From the NCBI GenBank assembly GCA_016715995.1, contig JADJXF010000014.1, forward strand, positions 62,001 to 126,000: 64,000 nucleotides of DNA. Direction: 5' to 3'. Under the pieces are notes generated by a model. The model had not been told where the DNA came from, ran no database searches, and worked only from the letters and a program-made list of their open reading frames with translations. The translations under genes were made by a program, and so were the position numbers. Numbering within the stretch: position 1 is the first letter of the stretch; every line of letters begins with the position of its first letter. Positions 1 through 7,446 of the stretch are shown piece by piece. This DNA is from Flavobacteriales bacterium. Lineage in GTDB: Bacteria > Bacteroidota > Bacteroidia > Flavobacteriales_F > PHOS-HE28.

Positions 1-162
1 CCACGCGATGCGTCCGAAGCATTCGGGCTCGACCTGATAGAGCGCGTGCTGCCCCACCTGATCGGCGATGACCATGAAGGCATGATTGATCGCGCGACAA
101 TCGTGAAGGATGGCAGCCTGACACCGCGCTATGGGCATCTGGCGGAGTACGCCCTCGCGTGA
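1..162 (+). CDS. Partial CDS (3' end), probable saccharopine/alanine dehydrogenase-like protein
   Basis: An open frame runs from the first base of the window to a TGA at 160-162 (53 codons, N-terminus missing). The visible tail contains the stretch ATIVKDGSLTPRYGHLAEYA. From memory this resembles the conserved C-terminus of Bacteroidota NAD(P)-dependent saccharopine/alanine dehydrogenase-like proteins, where a similar RA.I...G.LTP.Y..L pattern ends the protein. That match is recollection, not a search result. The gene ends one base before the stop of the convergent SiaB-like gene, with no terminator between them. The family call is tentative because only the last 53 residues are seen. Confidence 0.4.
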   Translation, partial: PRDASEAFGLDLIERVLPHLIGDDHEGMIDRATIVKDGSLTPRYGHLAEYALA

Positions 163-163
163 A

Positions 164-733
164 CTAGTCGCGGTTCAGGGCAAGCTCCATCACCAGGCGG
201 GCGTGGCCTTGGTCTAGCGGGATCACATGGGCCGTTAGCCCGCGTCCACTTTTGCGCGCCATGGTCACAAGGCCCAAGCCGGCGCCACCGCGTTCCGTGC
301 GGCCATCGTTGGCCAGCAGCATCAGGAAGTGCTCCTTGAGGTCCGTATCGCTCATATCGTTCAGCACCTGTACCCGGTGCGCGAGCATTTCGGCTGTTGA
401 AACGGGTACCGTGTTCCCGAGGAAGAGACGATAACCCGAACCGGAATCCAGCAACGTGGCGAAGCAGCTCTCGCCATGAGCGGATACGGTATGCAGGGTC
501 AGATTGTCCAGCCCTTCCACCATCACGTTGAAGAGGCGCTTTCGCAGCACAACGGAATCGGCGATCTCCAAGGAATAGGCCTCCGCCTGTGCCATGAGCC
601 GTTCTTTCATGGCATGGTCAACCGGGCCATGGTGGGCGAATACCACGCGGGTGCTGCCGGCCGCCTGCACAGGCGCCAGCAGCTGCTCGGACCAATGGTC
701 CTTGCTCCTGTCGAGGGGGAAAGCGGCTTCCAT
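164..733 (-). CDS. SiaB-family (DUF6272) protein kinase-like protein
   Basis: This 189-residue soluble protein has the outline of a small GHKL/HATPase-type fold. An alpha helix with an N-box-like stretch (RLFNVMVEGLDN, residues 66-77) is followed by a glycine-rich ATP-lid-like loop (GGAGLGL, residues 149-155). This layout matches the SiaB/DUF6272 family. In Pseudomonas, SiaB is the kinase partner of an anti-sigma-factor-antagonist-like protein in the SiaABCD cell-aggregation switch. No SiaA, SiaC or SiaD homologue is visible nearby, so the partner is unknown. The gene converges on the dehydrogenase tail and has about 280 bases of non-coding sequence upstream. The fold is fairly clear; the pathway is inferred. 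Confidence 0.7.
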   Translation of the reverse strand: MEAAFPLDRSKDHWSEQLLAPVQAAGSTRVVFAHHGPVDHAMKERLMAQAEAYSLEIADSVVLRKRLFNVMVEGLDNLTLHTVSAHGESCFATLLDSGSGYRLFLGNTVPVSTAEMLAHRVQVLNDMSDTDLKEHFLMLLANDGRTERGGAGLGLVTMARKSGRGLTAHVIPLDQGHARLVMELALNRD

Positions 734-1017
734 CCCGTTGCTTTCGCGTTTCTATCGAGCGGCCCAATCGATCGACCAAGCCGCATTCAAAGTCGATATA
801 CGCGAAAACTCTATCGATGGTTCCATGTTGATCCAGCTGCAACTACAGCTGGCCAACAACCCAAACCGGCGGATGCGAGAATGAGAAGCCCCAATCGCAC
901 TGAATCCAACCTCACATTCACTTCGCAATGCTCTGGATTTCTGCCGGTTGAGCAATCATCTTGTTCGGGAGTTGAACACCTAGGCACTTCCATTGGTTCG
1001 GTTACTTTGCTCCAAGC

Positions 1018-1803
1018 ATGCCAACGCTTCGTCAACCCATGTGGGCCCTTGTCGTTCTCTCCATCCTAGGGGCGGGATGTTGGGAGCTTGATGGCAATGC
1101 GGCTACCGAGGAACCTGCCTCCCCCACCGGAACCGAGGACCAGCCCTCAGCCACTGCTACGCGACCTTGGATTGAAGGCTCCGCTATTAGAGCGGTCGGC
1201 TTCCCCATGGTCGATGACAACCTGGAGCACGATACGCTCCTTGTCCAAGTCACCTTCGACCTATTGGATGGCACCTATGTCATGGTCGCCTCCAACCGGC
1301 AGGAAACCTTCGAGGGATTGCGCCTGTATCGTTACCGGTTGAAAGCGGCTGGAACGCCGGAGATGATCACCGTTTCCTCACCGGCGTATGATAGTTGGAC
1401 GATGCTTCCGACTTTCTTTTCCGTAGACACAGCATCACCGGCAAATGCCTTGTGGGTGCTGGCCAACTTCGGCGAGAAGGAGAGCTGGGGCCAGAAATTG
1501 ATGTGGCTCGAAAGCGGCTTCAACGATATCGGCTTCCTGGACGTGGCCTTGCCGGAACGGGTGATGGAAGACGACACACTCCGGCTGAAGCGGCGAAACG
1601 TCGCACCGCATGTGCGGTATAGTGTACACGGTGACACTAGCGTCTTCTCGTTCGCCTGTGACAGCGTGTTCATCTATGATGATCAGCAAGGGCGCATGGA
1701 CGAGGTGCTGCACGCCTCGCGGGTGCGATTCACTTTCGCGCGAAGCGAAGGACTGGCCCTGTGGATCGATGGCCGGAAGCGGATGATCAAGAAACCAGCG
1801 TGA
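1018..1803 (+). CDS. Hypothetical lipoprotein
   Basis: The 261-residue product starts with a lipoprotein signal peptide: basic N-terminus, hydrophobic core LVVLSILG, and lipobox LGAGC with Cys21. A Pro/Thr/Ala/Glu-rich linker (residues about 28-50) follows, as usual for surface-tethered Bacteroidota lipoproteins. The remainder, residues about 55-261, is beta-rich with many aromatic residues and no recognised catalytic motif. It lies 31 bases ahead of the GH16 gene on the same strand, so the two may be co-transcribed. A partial -7-like box (TACTTTG) lies at 1003-1009, seven bases before the ATG. I do not recognise the family. Confidence 0.65.
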   Translation: MPTLRQPMWALVVLSILGAGCWELDGNAATEEPASPTGTEDQPSATATRPWIEGSAIRAVGFPMVDDNLEHDTLLVQVTFDLLDGTYVMVASNRQETFEGLRLYRYRLKAAGTPEMITVSSPAYDSWTMLPTFFSVDTASPANALWVLANFGEKESWGQKLMWLESGFNDIGFLDVALPERVMEDDTLRLKRRNVAPHVRYSVHGDTSVFSFACDSVFIYDDQQGRMDEVLHASRVRFTFARSEGLALWIDGRKRMIKKPA

Positions 1804-1832
1804 CCCACGGCGTAGCGAAAGCACTCCATTCC

Positions 1833-3041
1833 ATGAACCGAATCGTCCAATGGCTCTGCACGGTGTGCCTTATGACTGTGATGCTGCATCCAATCGACCT
1901 GAATGCGCAGAGCAAGCGTGCGAAACGCGTCGGCCCAACGGCGTTCAGCGCTGGCGGCCCTTGCGACACCAGCGCATGGAAGCTCGTGTTCCACGACGAG
2001 TTCAATGGTGAGCGGTTGGACCCGGGAAAGTGGGTCACCTGGTTCACCTACAGTGATGATGGCAGCGACCGATGCGAAGGATGCCGCATCATGGGCACGA
2101 GCAACACCATCTTCCGGGATGACCTGGTGACCGTAGAGAATGGACGCCTTAAGCTCGGCGTGCGGTCGCAGGGCGGTGAATGGTATGGCAAACGCAAGGA
2201 GCACGAAGGCGGCATGGTTCATTCCATCGGTGACGCCAAGTTCACCTATGGACGCTTCGAGGTCAGGTGCCGCATCCCGCGTGGTGCCGGGCTCTGGCCT
2301 GCGTTCTGGGGCTTCGGCGGAGAGACGGAGATCGATGTGTTCGAGTTCTGCGGTGAGCAGCCCCGATTGCTCAAAGGAGCGCTGCATCGTTGGGGGGGAA
2401 CCCGATTCTCCAGCAGCGGCAAACACAAGGCGCAGGACCTGTCGCGGGGGATGCATGACTATGCTGTGGAGTGGGATCGCGATGGCATCTCATGGTTCCT
2501 CGATGGCCGACTTGTGCAATACCGCGGACGGTTCGTTGATCGCAGGGGCCGACCGCTTCCTGCTTGCAACCGTGAATCGGGCGACCACCCCACCGCCCCT
2601 TATTTCCCGCGCAGCGAGGACGGCATCAATGTGATCCTGGACCTCGCGGTGTCAGCACCAAAGGCGTTCTGCAAGGGGCCGAAGAAACCGAAGCCTTGGC
2701 CAGCCGATGCGCTGCTGGAAGTGGACCATGTCCGCGTGTACCAACGAACACCGCAGGCCAACATGCGTCACCTCTGCTCAGCGGAGCGCGGGTTGATCGC
2801 CGTCGGAGCACTCCCCTTTGAGCGCGGCAAGGAGCAGGAATTCCGGGTCGATGGTGTTCATGGCGCCATCGATTGGACAGTGAGTCCGGGAATTGAAATC
2901 GTGCATCAGGATGCGGAGCGCCTAATCATCCGGCTAAGGCCGGAGGCTCAAGGCGAGCAATGGGTCAAGGCCTTCAGCGAGAATGACCCATGCACCCGTG
3001 GACCGATGACCTGGCGCGCGTCCCGGGTCCTGGACCTTTAA
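1833..3041 (+). CDS. Secreted glycoside hydrolase family 16 (GH16) protein
   Basis: The 402-residue protein has a signal peptide (residues 1-25, ending LNAQ) and a GH16 jelly-roll domain (about 48-310). The family signature is present: EIDVFE at 166-171, giving the nucleophile Glu, assisting Asp and acid/base Glu of the ExDxxE motif. It is preceded by the typical YGRFEVRCRIPRGAGLWPAFW stretch and an early DEFNG motif. GH16 enzymes cleave beta-1,3/1,4-glucans, agar, carrageenan or porphyran; the substrate cannot be told from motifs alone. About 85 C-terminal residues form an Ig/PKD-like module, and there is no T9SS sorting tail. The open frame extends further 5', but that part overlaps the upstream lipoprotein and lacks a signal peptide, so ATG 1833 is chosen. 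Confidence 0.88.
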   Translation: MNRIVQWLCTVCLMTVMLHPIDLNAQSKRAKRVGPTAFSAGGPCDTSAWKLVFHDEFNGERLDPGKWVTWFTYSDDGSDRCEGCRIMGTSNTIFRDDLVTVENGRLKLGVRSQGGEWYGKRKEHEGGMVHSIGDAKFTYGRFEVRCRIPRGAGLWPAFWGFGGETEIDVFEFCGEQPRLLKGALHRWGGTRFSSSGKHKAQDLSRGMHDYAVEWDRDGISWFLDGRLVQYRGRFVDRRGRPLPACNRESGDHPTAPYFPRSEDGINVILDLAVSAPKAFCKGPKKPKPWPADALLEVDHVRVYQRTPQANMRHLCSAERGLIAVGALPFERGKEQEFRVDGVHGAIDWTVSPGIEIVHQDAERLIIRLRPEAQGEQWVKAFSENDPCTRGPMTWRASRVLDL

Positions 3042-3045
3042 GCCA

Positions 3046-3936
3046 TCATTGCACGATGGGGATCATCCCCCGAATGCCCATGTCGACCACGGTCTCCCCA
3101 TCCACTGGCTCAAACACGTTGTCGCCATCGGTCTCGACCCACTCGAAGCTCTGGTTCGTGCTGAGGGAAACTATGATCACGATGTCCTCTGTCTCATTGC
3201 CTGTGATGGTCAATGCGCTCGCGAAGGTTCCCGTCACCAGGCATGATCCTGGCGGGATCGGCGATGTGGCGAAGAGCGGATTCGGCACCGTGGTGGCACC
3301 TGGGGGCGCCTGCCCGGTGGTCACTGGTGTGGCGATGGGCGGATTCAGAACCTCGAAGCCCCAATACCCCTGCAGCCTGTTCCCATTCACGGAGACGGTG
3401 CTATCCTTTATCTGATAGGATTCGATGTACGTGTTGTACCCGATGAAGGAGGCGATGGTGCCACTATAAGTCTGACCGAACGCACCGAAGCGGATGTCGT
3501 AGTTCTGATAGGCCAGTGAAACGCGGAGGTACTGGTAGCTCCCAGGATTCAGATCACTCAATGCGATGTTGTGGAACTCCCCCTCCTGGCCCACTTGGAT
3601 GCCAAGGTCGTGATCAATGGCAGTGGTGCCGCCCAAAGTGGTCTCTGGCGCATGATACACCACATCGCCCTGGCCCGGCAGGGTAATGCTCGTCTGCGCG
3701 AACTCGACGTAGTGCGCGCTCATCTTGTTGAAACGAGGACTCTGCGCCCCGTGCCCCACTGGCACCGTAGCGGCTACGCCAAGATTATTCAGCCGCACCT
3801 GGGTACTGTCGAACCGGAACTTCAGTATTAATCGTGGGCCGGCTGCCGGATCAGGGGTGTCATCATCGTTGTCCTTCTTGCAGGATAAGAGAGCGAGGGT
3901 TGAACCGACGGCAAGAGCGACAAGGGAGACACGCAT
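3046..3936 (-). CDS. Hypothetical lipoprotein
   Basis: This 296-residue protein has a clear lipoprotein signal (LALLSC, Cys19), followed by a Lys/Asp-rich linker (KKDNDDDTPDP) as seen in outer-membrane lipoproteins of Bacteroidota. The mature part is beta-rich, with conserved-looking blocks LILKFRFDSTQVRLN and YQYLRVSLAYQNYDI, and a long Pro/Thr/Val-rich region before the C-terminus. No known domain is recognised; a resemblance to MbnP-like lipoproteins was considered but is weak. It converges with the GH16 gene (four bases between stops) and is divergent from marR. A TAGCTTCG -7 box (3956-3963, minus strand) lies about 20 bases before the start codon. Confidence 0.65.
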   Translation of the reverse strand: MRVSLVALAVGSTLALLSCKKDNDDDTPDPAAGPRLILKFRFDSTQVRLNNLGVAATVPVGHGAQSPRFNKMSAHYVEFAQTSITLPGQGDVVYHAPETTLGGTTAIDHDLGIQVGQEGEFHNIALSDLNPGSYQYLRVSLAYQNYDIRFGAFGQTYSGTIASFIGYNTYIESYQIKDSTVSVNGNRLQGYWGFEVLNPPIATPVTTGQAPPGATTVPNPLFATSPIPPGSCLVTGTFASALTITGNETEDIVIIVSLSTNQSFEWVETDGDNVFEPVDGETVVDMGIRGMIPIVQ

Positions 3937-3955
3937 GCGAATGGGAATGTGGACG

Positions 3956-3963
3956 CGAAGCTA
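3956..3963 (-). promoter_or_regulatory. Probable -7 box of the 3936 lipoprotein gene
   Basis: Minus-strand TAGCTTCG matches the TAnCTTCG/TAnnTTTG pattern found before many genes in this window. It is 19 bases upstream of the ATG at 3936. No -33 element is obvious. Confidence 0.4.
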
Positions 3964-4008
3964 CAAGGACCATGCCTGTGAAAACTTTGGATGAATATCG
4001 TGTTATTA

Positions 4009-4022
4009 GTATGCGCGCATAC
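4009..4022. promoter_or_regulatory. Palindromic operator candidate upstream of marR
   Basis: GTATGCGCGCATAC is a perfect 14-bp palindrome. It is centred about 45 bases before the marR start codon and lies just upstream of the -7 box at 4033-4040, where a MarR dimer would block RNA polymerase. MarR regulators usually autoregulate through such palindromes, so this is the obvious operator for the beta-oxidation locus. The function is inferred; the symmetry is seen directly. Confidence 0.55.
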
Positions 4023-4032
4023 CATTTGCTTC

Positions 4033-4040
4033 TACATTCG
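4033..4040 (+). promoter_or_regulatory. Probable -7 box of the marR/beta-oxidation operon
   Basis: TACATTCG fits the TAnnTTYG -7 pattern and lies 19 bases before the marR ATG at 4060. The 14-bp palindrome sits where the -33 region would be. Confidence 0.45.
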
Positions 4041-4059
4041 GCACCGAAGTCACCCTGTG

Positions 4060-4491
4060 ATGAAGCCCGAAGAGACGATTGACTTTCCCATTCGCAAAGT
4101 GTGGAGCCGCATCTCGCGCATCTACAACACCGAAGCCGCCAAGTACGGCGGCAGCATGGCCGTGGGCCAGATCCTCTTGAACATCGAACCGGAAGGAACG
4201 CCCAGCACCAAGCTCGGTCCCAAGATGGGCATGGAGAGCCGCAGCCTAGTGCGCACGTTGCAGACCATGGAGGAAGAAGGCCTCATCAAACGCGTACCCT
4301 GCAAAGAGGACAAGCGCGTGGTGCGGATGCTCCTCACCGCGAAGGGCAAGCAGATGCGCGACGTGAGCCGCAACACCGTCATCAAATTCAACGAAGCGGT
4401 GCAGAGCCGTTTCACGCCGACACAGCTCAACAACTTTCGGACGGTGATGACCGAACTGGATCGGATACTCGAACAAGAACAACTCTTCTGA
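4060..4491 (+). CDS. MarR-family transcriptional regulator of beta-oxidation genes
   Basis: The 143-residue protein has the MarR winged-helix layout: N-terminal dimerisation helix, a winged helix at about 40-100 including LGPKMGMESRSLVRTLQTME, the wing GLIKRVPCKEDKRVVRMLLT, and a long C-terminal helix. ATG 4060 is preferred over the upstream in-frame ATG at 3991, because the extra 23 residues are unlike the family and overlap the promoter and palindrome. Its stop overlaps the start of the hydroxyacyl-CoA dehydrogenase gene (TGATG). A MarR gene directly before this enzyme is a recurrent Bacteroidota arrangement. It probably represses the locus until an acyl-CoA or fatty acid is bound; the ligand is inferred. 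Confidence 0.88.
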   Translation: MKPEETIDFPIRKVWSRISRIYNTEAAKYGGSMAVGQILLNIEPEGTPSTKLGPKMGMESRSLVRTLQTMEEEGLIKRVPCKEDKRVVRMLLTAKGKQMRDVSRNTVIKFNEAVQSRFTPTQLNNFRTVMTELDRILEQEQLF

Positions 4492-6854
4492 TGGCCAACA
4501 GACACATCAAGAAAGTCGCCGTCCTCGGATCCGGCGTCATGGGCAGCCGAATCGCCTGCCACTTCGCCAACATCGGCGCCGAAGTGCTGCTGCTCGATAT
4601 CGTTCCCAAGGAAGGGACGGATCGGAACAAGATCGTCAACGAGGCCCTGGCCGCTGCGCTGAAGAGCAGCCCCTCGCCCATCTACGACAAGCGCTTCGCG
4701 AAGCGGATCAGCACCGGCAACTTCGAGGATGACCTGCCGAAGATCAAGGACTGCGATTGGGTGATCGAGGTCGTCGTCGAGCGGCTGGACATCAAGCAGC
4801 AGGTCTACACCAACGTGGAGAAGCACCGCAAGCCGGGCACGTTGATCACCACGAACACCAGCGGCATCCCGATCCACGGCCTGCTCGAAGGCCGCAGCGA
4901 GGACTTCGCGAAACACTTCTGCGGCACGCACTTCTTCAACCCGCCGCGCTACCTGCCGCTGCTGGAGATCATCCCCGGCACGAAAACGGATCCCGCGGTC
5001 CTCTCCTTCTTGCAAGAGTACGGCCAGCGCGTCTTGGGGAAAGTCACGGTGCTGTGCAAGGACACGCCAGCCTTCATCGCCAACCGCATCGGCGTGTTCG
5101 GCATCATGGGCCTATTCCATTTGGTGGAAGAGATGGGGCTCACCGTGGAAGAGGTCGATCGCCTGACCGGTCCCGCGCTGGGTCGGCCGAAGAGCGCCAC
5201 CTTCCGCACGGCGGATGTGGTGGGCCTCGACACGCTCGTGCACGTCGCCAAGGGCGTTCAGGACAACTGCCCGACCGACGAGCAGAACGCCACGTTCGCG
5301 CTACCCGGCTACTTGCAACAGATGGTCGAGAAGAACATGCTCGGCAGCAAGACCGGCAAGGGCTTCTTCTTCAAGGACCGCTCAACGCCGAAGGGCGACA
5401 TCCTCGCGCTGGACCTGAAAACGCTTGAGTACCGTCCGCAGGTGAAGCCCAAGTTCGCCACGTTGGATGCGGCCAAGAAGGAGGACAACCTCGTGAAGCG
5501 CACGGCGCTCCTCTACGCGGGCACCGACAAGGCCGGCGAGTTCTACCGCAAGAGCTTTCACGGGCTCTTCGCCTACGTGAGCCACCGCATTCCGGAGATC
5601 ACCGACCAACTCTACAAGATCGACGACGCCATGCGCGCAGGCTTCGGCTGGGAACTGGGGCCGTTCGAGACGTGGGATGCGATCGGCGCGAAGACCGCAC
5701 TCGATGCGATGAACGCTGCGGGCGTGAAAGTCGCTCCGTGGGTGAACGACATGATCGCCGCAGGCAACACCAGCTTCTACAAAGTCGAAGGCGGCAAGCG
5801 GCTCTACTACGACATCCCGAGCAAGAGCTACAAGCCGGTGCCGCGCGCGGAAGGCACCATCGTGCTGAGCGAACTGCCCGAAAGTAGCATCGTGTGGAAG
5901 AACAATCTGGCCCGCGTCTACGATATCGGCGACGGCATCCTCGCGGTGAGCTGGGGCGGCAAGATGAACGTGATCGGCGCGGAAGTGATCCAGGGCCTGA
6001 ACAAGGCGATCGATCTCGCGGAAGCCGGCTACAAAGGCCTCGTGGTCTACAACGACGGCGCACTCTTCACCGCGGGCGCCAACGTGGGCATGATCTTCAT
6101 GATGGCCGTGGAGCAGGAGTACGACGACCTGGACATGGCCATCCGCACCTTCCAGAACACGATGATGCGCATGCGGCATTCATCCATCCCCGTGGTGGCC
6201 GCACCGCACCAACTCTGCCTTGGCGGCGGCACCGAGCTCTGCCTGCACGCGGACAAGGTGGTGGCGCATGCGGAGACCTACATGGGCCTCGTGGAGTTCG
6301 GCGTGGGCGTGATCCCCGGCGGTGGCGGCAGCAAGGAGTTCGCGCTGCGCCTCAGCGACGAACTGAAGGAAGGCGACATCCGCATCAACGCGCTGCGCGA
6401 GCGCTTCCTCACCATCGGCCAGGCCAAGGTGAGCACCAGCGGCGAAGAGGCCTTCGCCCTCGGCTACCTGCGCCGCGGTACGGACGAGGTGATCGTGAGC
6501 CGCGCGCACCAGCTGGCCTACGCCAAGGAATGCGCGCTCGACCTCTGGGAGAAGGGCTACACCAAGCCGCCCATGCGCAAGGACATCAAGGTGCTCGGCC
6601 GCGAAGGCCTGGGCATCGTGTACATCGGCGCCAACACCATGCAAAGTGGCAATTACATCAGCGAGCACGACACGCTGATCTCGCAGAAGCTGGGCCACGT
6701 GCTCTGCGGCGGCGACCTCAGCGAACCCACGGAAGTCAGCGAGCAATACCTGCTGGACCTGGAGCGGAAGACCTTCCTGGAACTCTGCATGCAGCGCAAA
6801 ACGCTGGAACGCTTGCAGTCGATCATCACCAGCGGGAAAGTGTTGCGGAATTAA
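4491..6854 (+). CDS. Bifunctional 3-hydroxyacyl-CoA dehydrogenase / enoyl-CoA hydratase
   Basis: The 787-residue fusion enzyme catalyses the hydration and NAD-linked oxidation steps of fatty-acid beta-oxidation. The N-terminal Rossmann domain shows GSGVMG (13-18) and the substrate-binding GTHFFNPPRYLPLLEI region. A dehydrogenase C-terminal domain follows, repeated once (FGIMGLFHLVEEMGL and the later FGWELGPFETWDAIG). The crotonase domain lies at about 490-700, with the oxyanion-hole loop LCLGGGTELCLHAD and the acidic GLVEFGVGVIPGGGG segment carrying the catalytic Glu. This order (dehydrogenase then hydratase) is the reverse of E. coli FadB/FadJ. The start ATG 4491 overlaps the marR stop, so translation is probably coupled. 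The next beta-oxidation gene (thiolase) is 2.7 kb away, separated by accessory genes. Confidence 0.93.
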   Translation: MANRHIKKVAVLGSGVMGSRIACHFANIGAEVLLLDIVPKEGTDRNKIVNEALAAALKSSPSPIYDKRFAKRISTGNFEDDLPKIKDCDWVIEVVVERLDIKQQVYTNVEKHRKPGTLITTNTSGIPIHGLLEGRSEDFAKHFCGTHFFNPPRYLPLLEIIPGTKTDPAVLSFLQEYGQRVLGKVTVLCKDTPAFIANRIGVFGIMGLFHLVEEMGLTVEEVDRLTGPALGRPKSATFRTADVVGLDTLVHVAKGVQDNCPTDEQNATFALPGYLQQMVEKNMLGSKTGKGFFFKDRSTPKGDILALDLKTLEYRPQVKPKFATLDAAKKEDNLVKRTALLYAGTDKAGEFYRKSFHGLFAYVSHRIPEITDQLYKIDDAMRAGFGWELGPFETWDAIGAKTALDAMNAAGVKVAPWVNDMIAAGNTSFYKVEGGKRLYYDIPSKSYKPVPRAEGTIVLSELPESSIVWKNNLARVYDIGDGILAVSWGGKMNVIGAEVIQGLNKAIDLAEAGYKGLVVYNDGALFTAGANVGMIFMMAVEQEYDDLDMAIRTFQNTMMRMRHSSIPVVAAPHQLCLGGGTELCLHADKVVAHAETYMGLVEFGVGVIPGGGGSKEFALRLSDELKEGDIRINALRERFLTIGQAKVSTSGEEAFALGYLRRGTDEVIVSRAHQLAYAKECALDLWEKGYTKPPMRKDIKVLGREGLGIVYIGANTMQSGNYISEHDTLISQKLGHVLCGGDLSEPTEVSEQYLLDLERKTFLELCMQRKTLERLQSIITSGKVLRN

Positions 6855-6865
6855 GACCTAGTATC

Positions 6866-7258
6866 ATGCGTCAACCCAAGTGCAAGCCATTCCTGCCCGC
6901 GGCGAAGTACCCTCGGAAAGCTGTGCGCTCCGTACACTATGATGGAACGGACCTTTCAATCGAGATCCAAGGAGAAGGATTTGCATTTGCACGAGTGGTT
7001 TTCTCGAATCCCGCTGGCTTCAGAGTCCTAGATGAGAGCGATCTCGCGGAATTCTGGAATACATACAGCGAACCCAATGGTTGGCTTTACGAGGTGGAAG
7101 AAGGCGGTTGGTTCGAGCTTGAATCCAATCGACCGGCGTTCAACTCATCCACTTTCCTTGATGGCATTCATGAATATCTGGTGGTAGATGAAATCTGCAT
7201 CAGTGTACTATGTCTCCAGCCGCCTGAAATCAAGAATACCGGCGCAGATCTAGTGTAA
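6866..7258 (+). CDS. Orphan small soluble protein
   Basis: This 130-residue protein has no signal peptide or membrane segment. It has an acidic, aromatic-rich central part (ESDLAEFWNTY, GWLYEVEEGGWFELE) and ends HEYLVVDEICISVLCLQ. The style recalls single-domain proteins of the immunity-protein type that sit as orphans in Bacteroidota genomes, but I recognise no family. Its base composition is lower in GC than the flanking enzyme genes. It starts 11 bases after the hydratase stop, and a dispersed repeat begins about 35 bases after its own stop, which suggests it arrived as cargo. The function is unknown. Confidence 0.6.
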   Translation: MRQPKCKPFLPAAKYPRKAVRSVHYDGTDLSIEIQGEGFAFARVVFSNPAGFRVLDESDLAEFWNTYSEPNGWLYEVEEGGWFELESNRPAFNSSTFLDGIHEYLVVDEICISVLCLQPPEIKNTGADLV

Positions 7259-7294
7259 CCTGAACGACCATGACTAGCCATAAACCTGCACTCC

Positions 7295-7320
7295 GCGTGA
7301 GGGATAGAAGCGGAAAGCCC
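7295..7320 (-). repeat. Dispersed repeat (copy 1), GGGCTTTCCGC family
   Basis: Read on the minus strand, this 26-base segment starts GGGCTTTCCGCT and ends ATCCCTCACGC. It matches 23 of 26 bases of the plus-strand copy at 10866-10891. From memory, this element recurs widely between genes in Bacteroidota genomes. Both copies here sit in the two gaps that split the beta-oxidation locus. A 56-codon reading frame (7270-7440) crosses it but is simply translated repeat. Confidence 0.65.
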
Positions 7321-7323
7321 GCA

Positions 7324-7360
7324 GGCCTGATTGCGAGGAGGAACGACGAAGCAACAGGCC
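7324..7360. repeat. Imperfect hairpin repeat (REP-like)
   Basis: The arms GGCCT/AGGCC and TTGC/GCAA enclose GAGGAGGAACGACGAA. The core resembles a common Bacteroidota intergenic palindrome (ATTGCGAGG...GCAAT), here with extra bases. It directly adjoins the GGGCTTTCCGC repeat. Confidence 0.45.
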
Positions 7361-7408
7361 GAGTCTTCGCGGATAGCCCTGTCACCTGTGTTCAAGAGCG
7401 TTCTCAGA

Positions 7409-7446
7409 ATTATGTCAGATATTTGTATACGTTTTACTGACATAAT
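7409..7446. promoter_or_regulatory. Inverted-repeat operator of the abiE pair
   Basis: ATTATGTCAG (7409-7418) and CTGACATAAT (7437-7446) form a perfect 10-bp inverted repeat around an AT-rich 18-base spacer. The right arm runs into the ATG of the antitoxin gene at 7445. AbiEi antitoxins are known to repress their own promoter by binding inverted repeats, so this is the likely autoregulatory site. Its overlap with the start codon means that repressor binding would also cover the likely transcription start. Confidence 0.6.

Noticed and set aside
1761..1832. Upstream extension of the GH16 gene
   Set aside because: It overlaps the preceding lipoprotein gene and gives no signal peptide, whereas ATG 1833 does.
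4101..4490. A 5' extension of the hydroxyacyl-CoA dehydrogenase
   Set aside because: It lies inside marR in another frame and is Arg/Gln/His-rich. The real start is ATG 4491, which yields the Rossmann motif at residues 13-18.
5382..6179. A 265-codon minus-strand frame in the hydratase gene
   Set aside because: Antisense shadow with no recognisable domain; the plus strand is a clear enzyme.
7270..7440. A 56-residue reading frame ahead of abiEi
   Set aside because: It is the translation of the dispersed repeats and the operator, not a gene.
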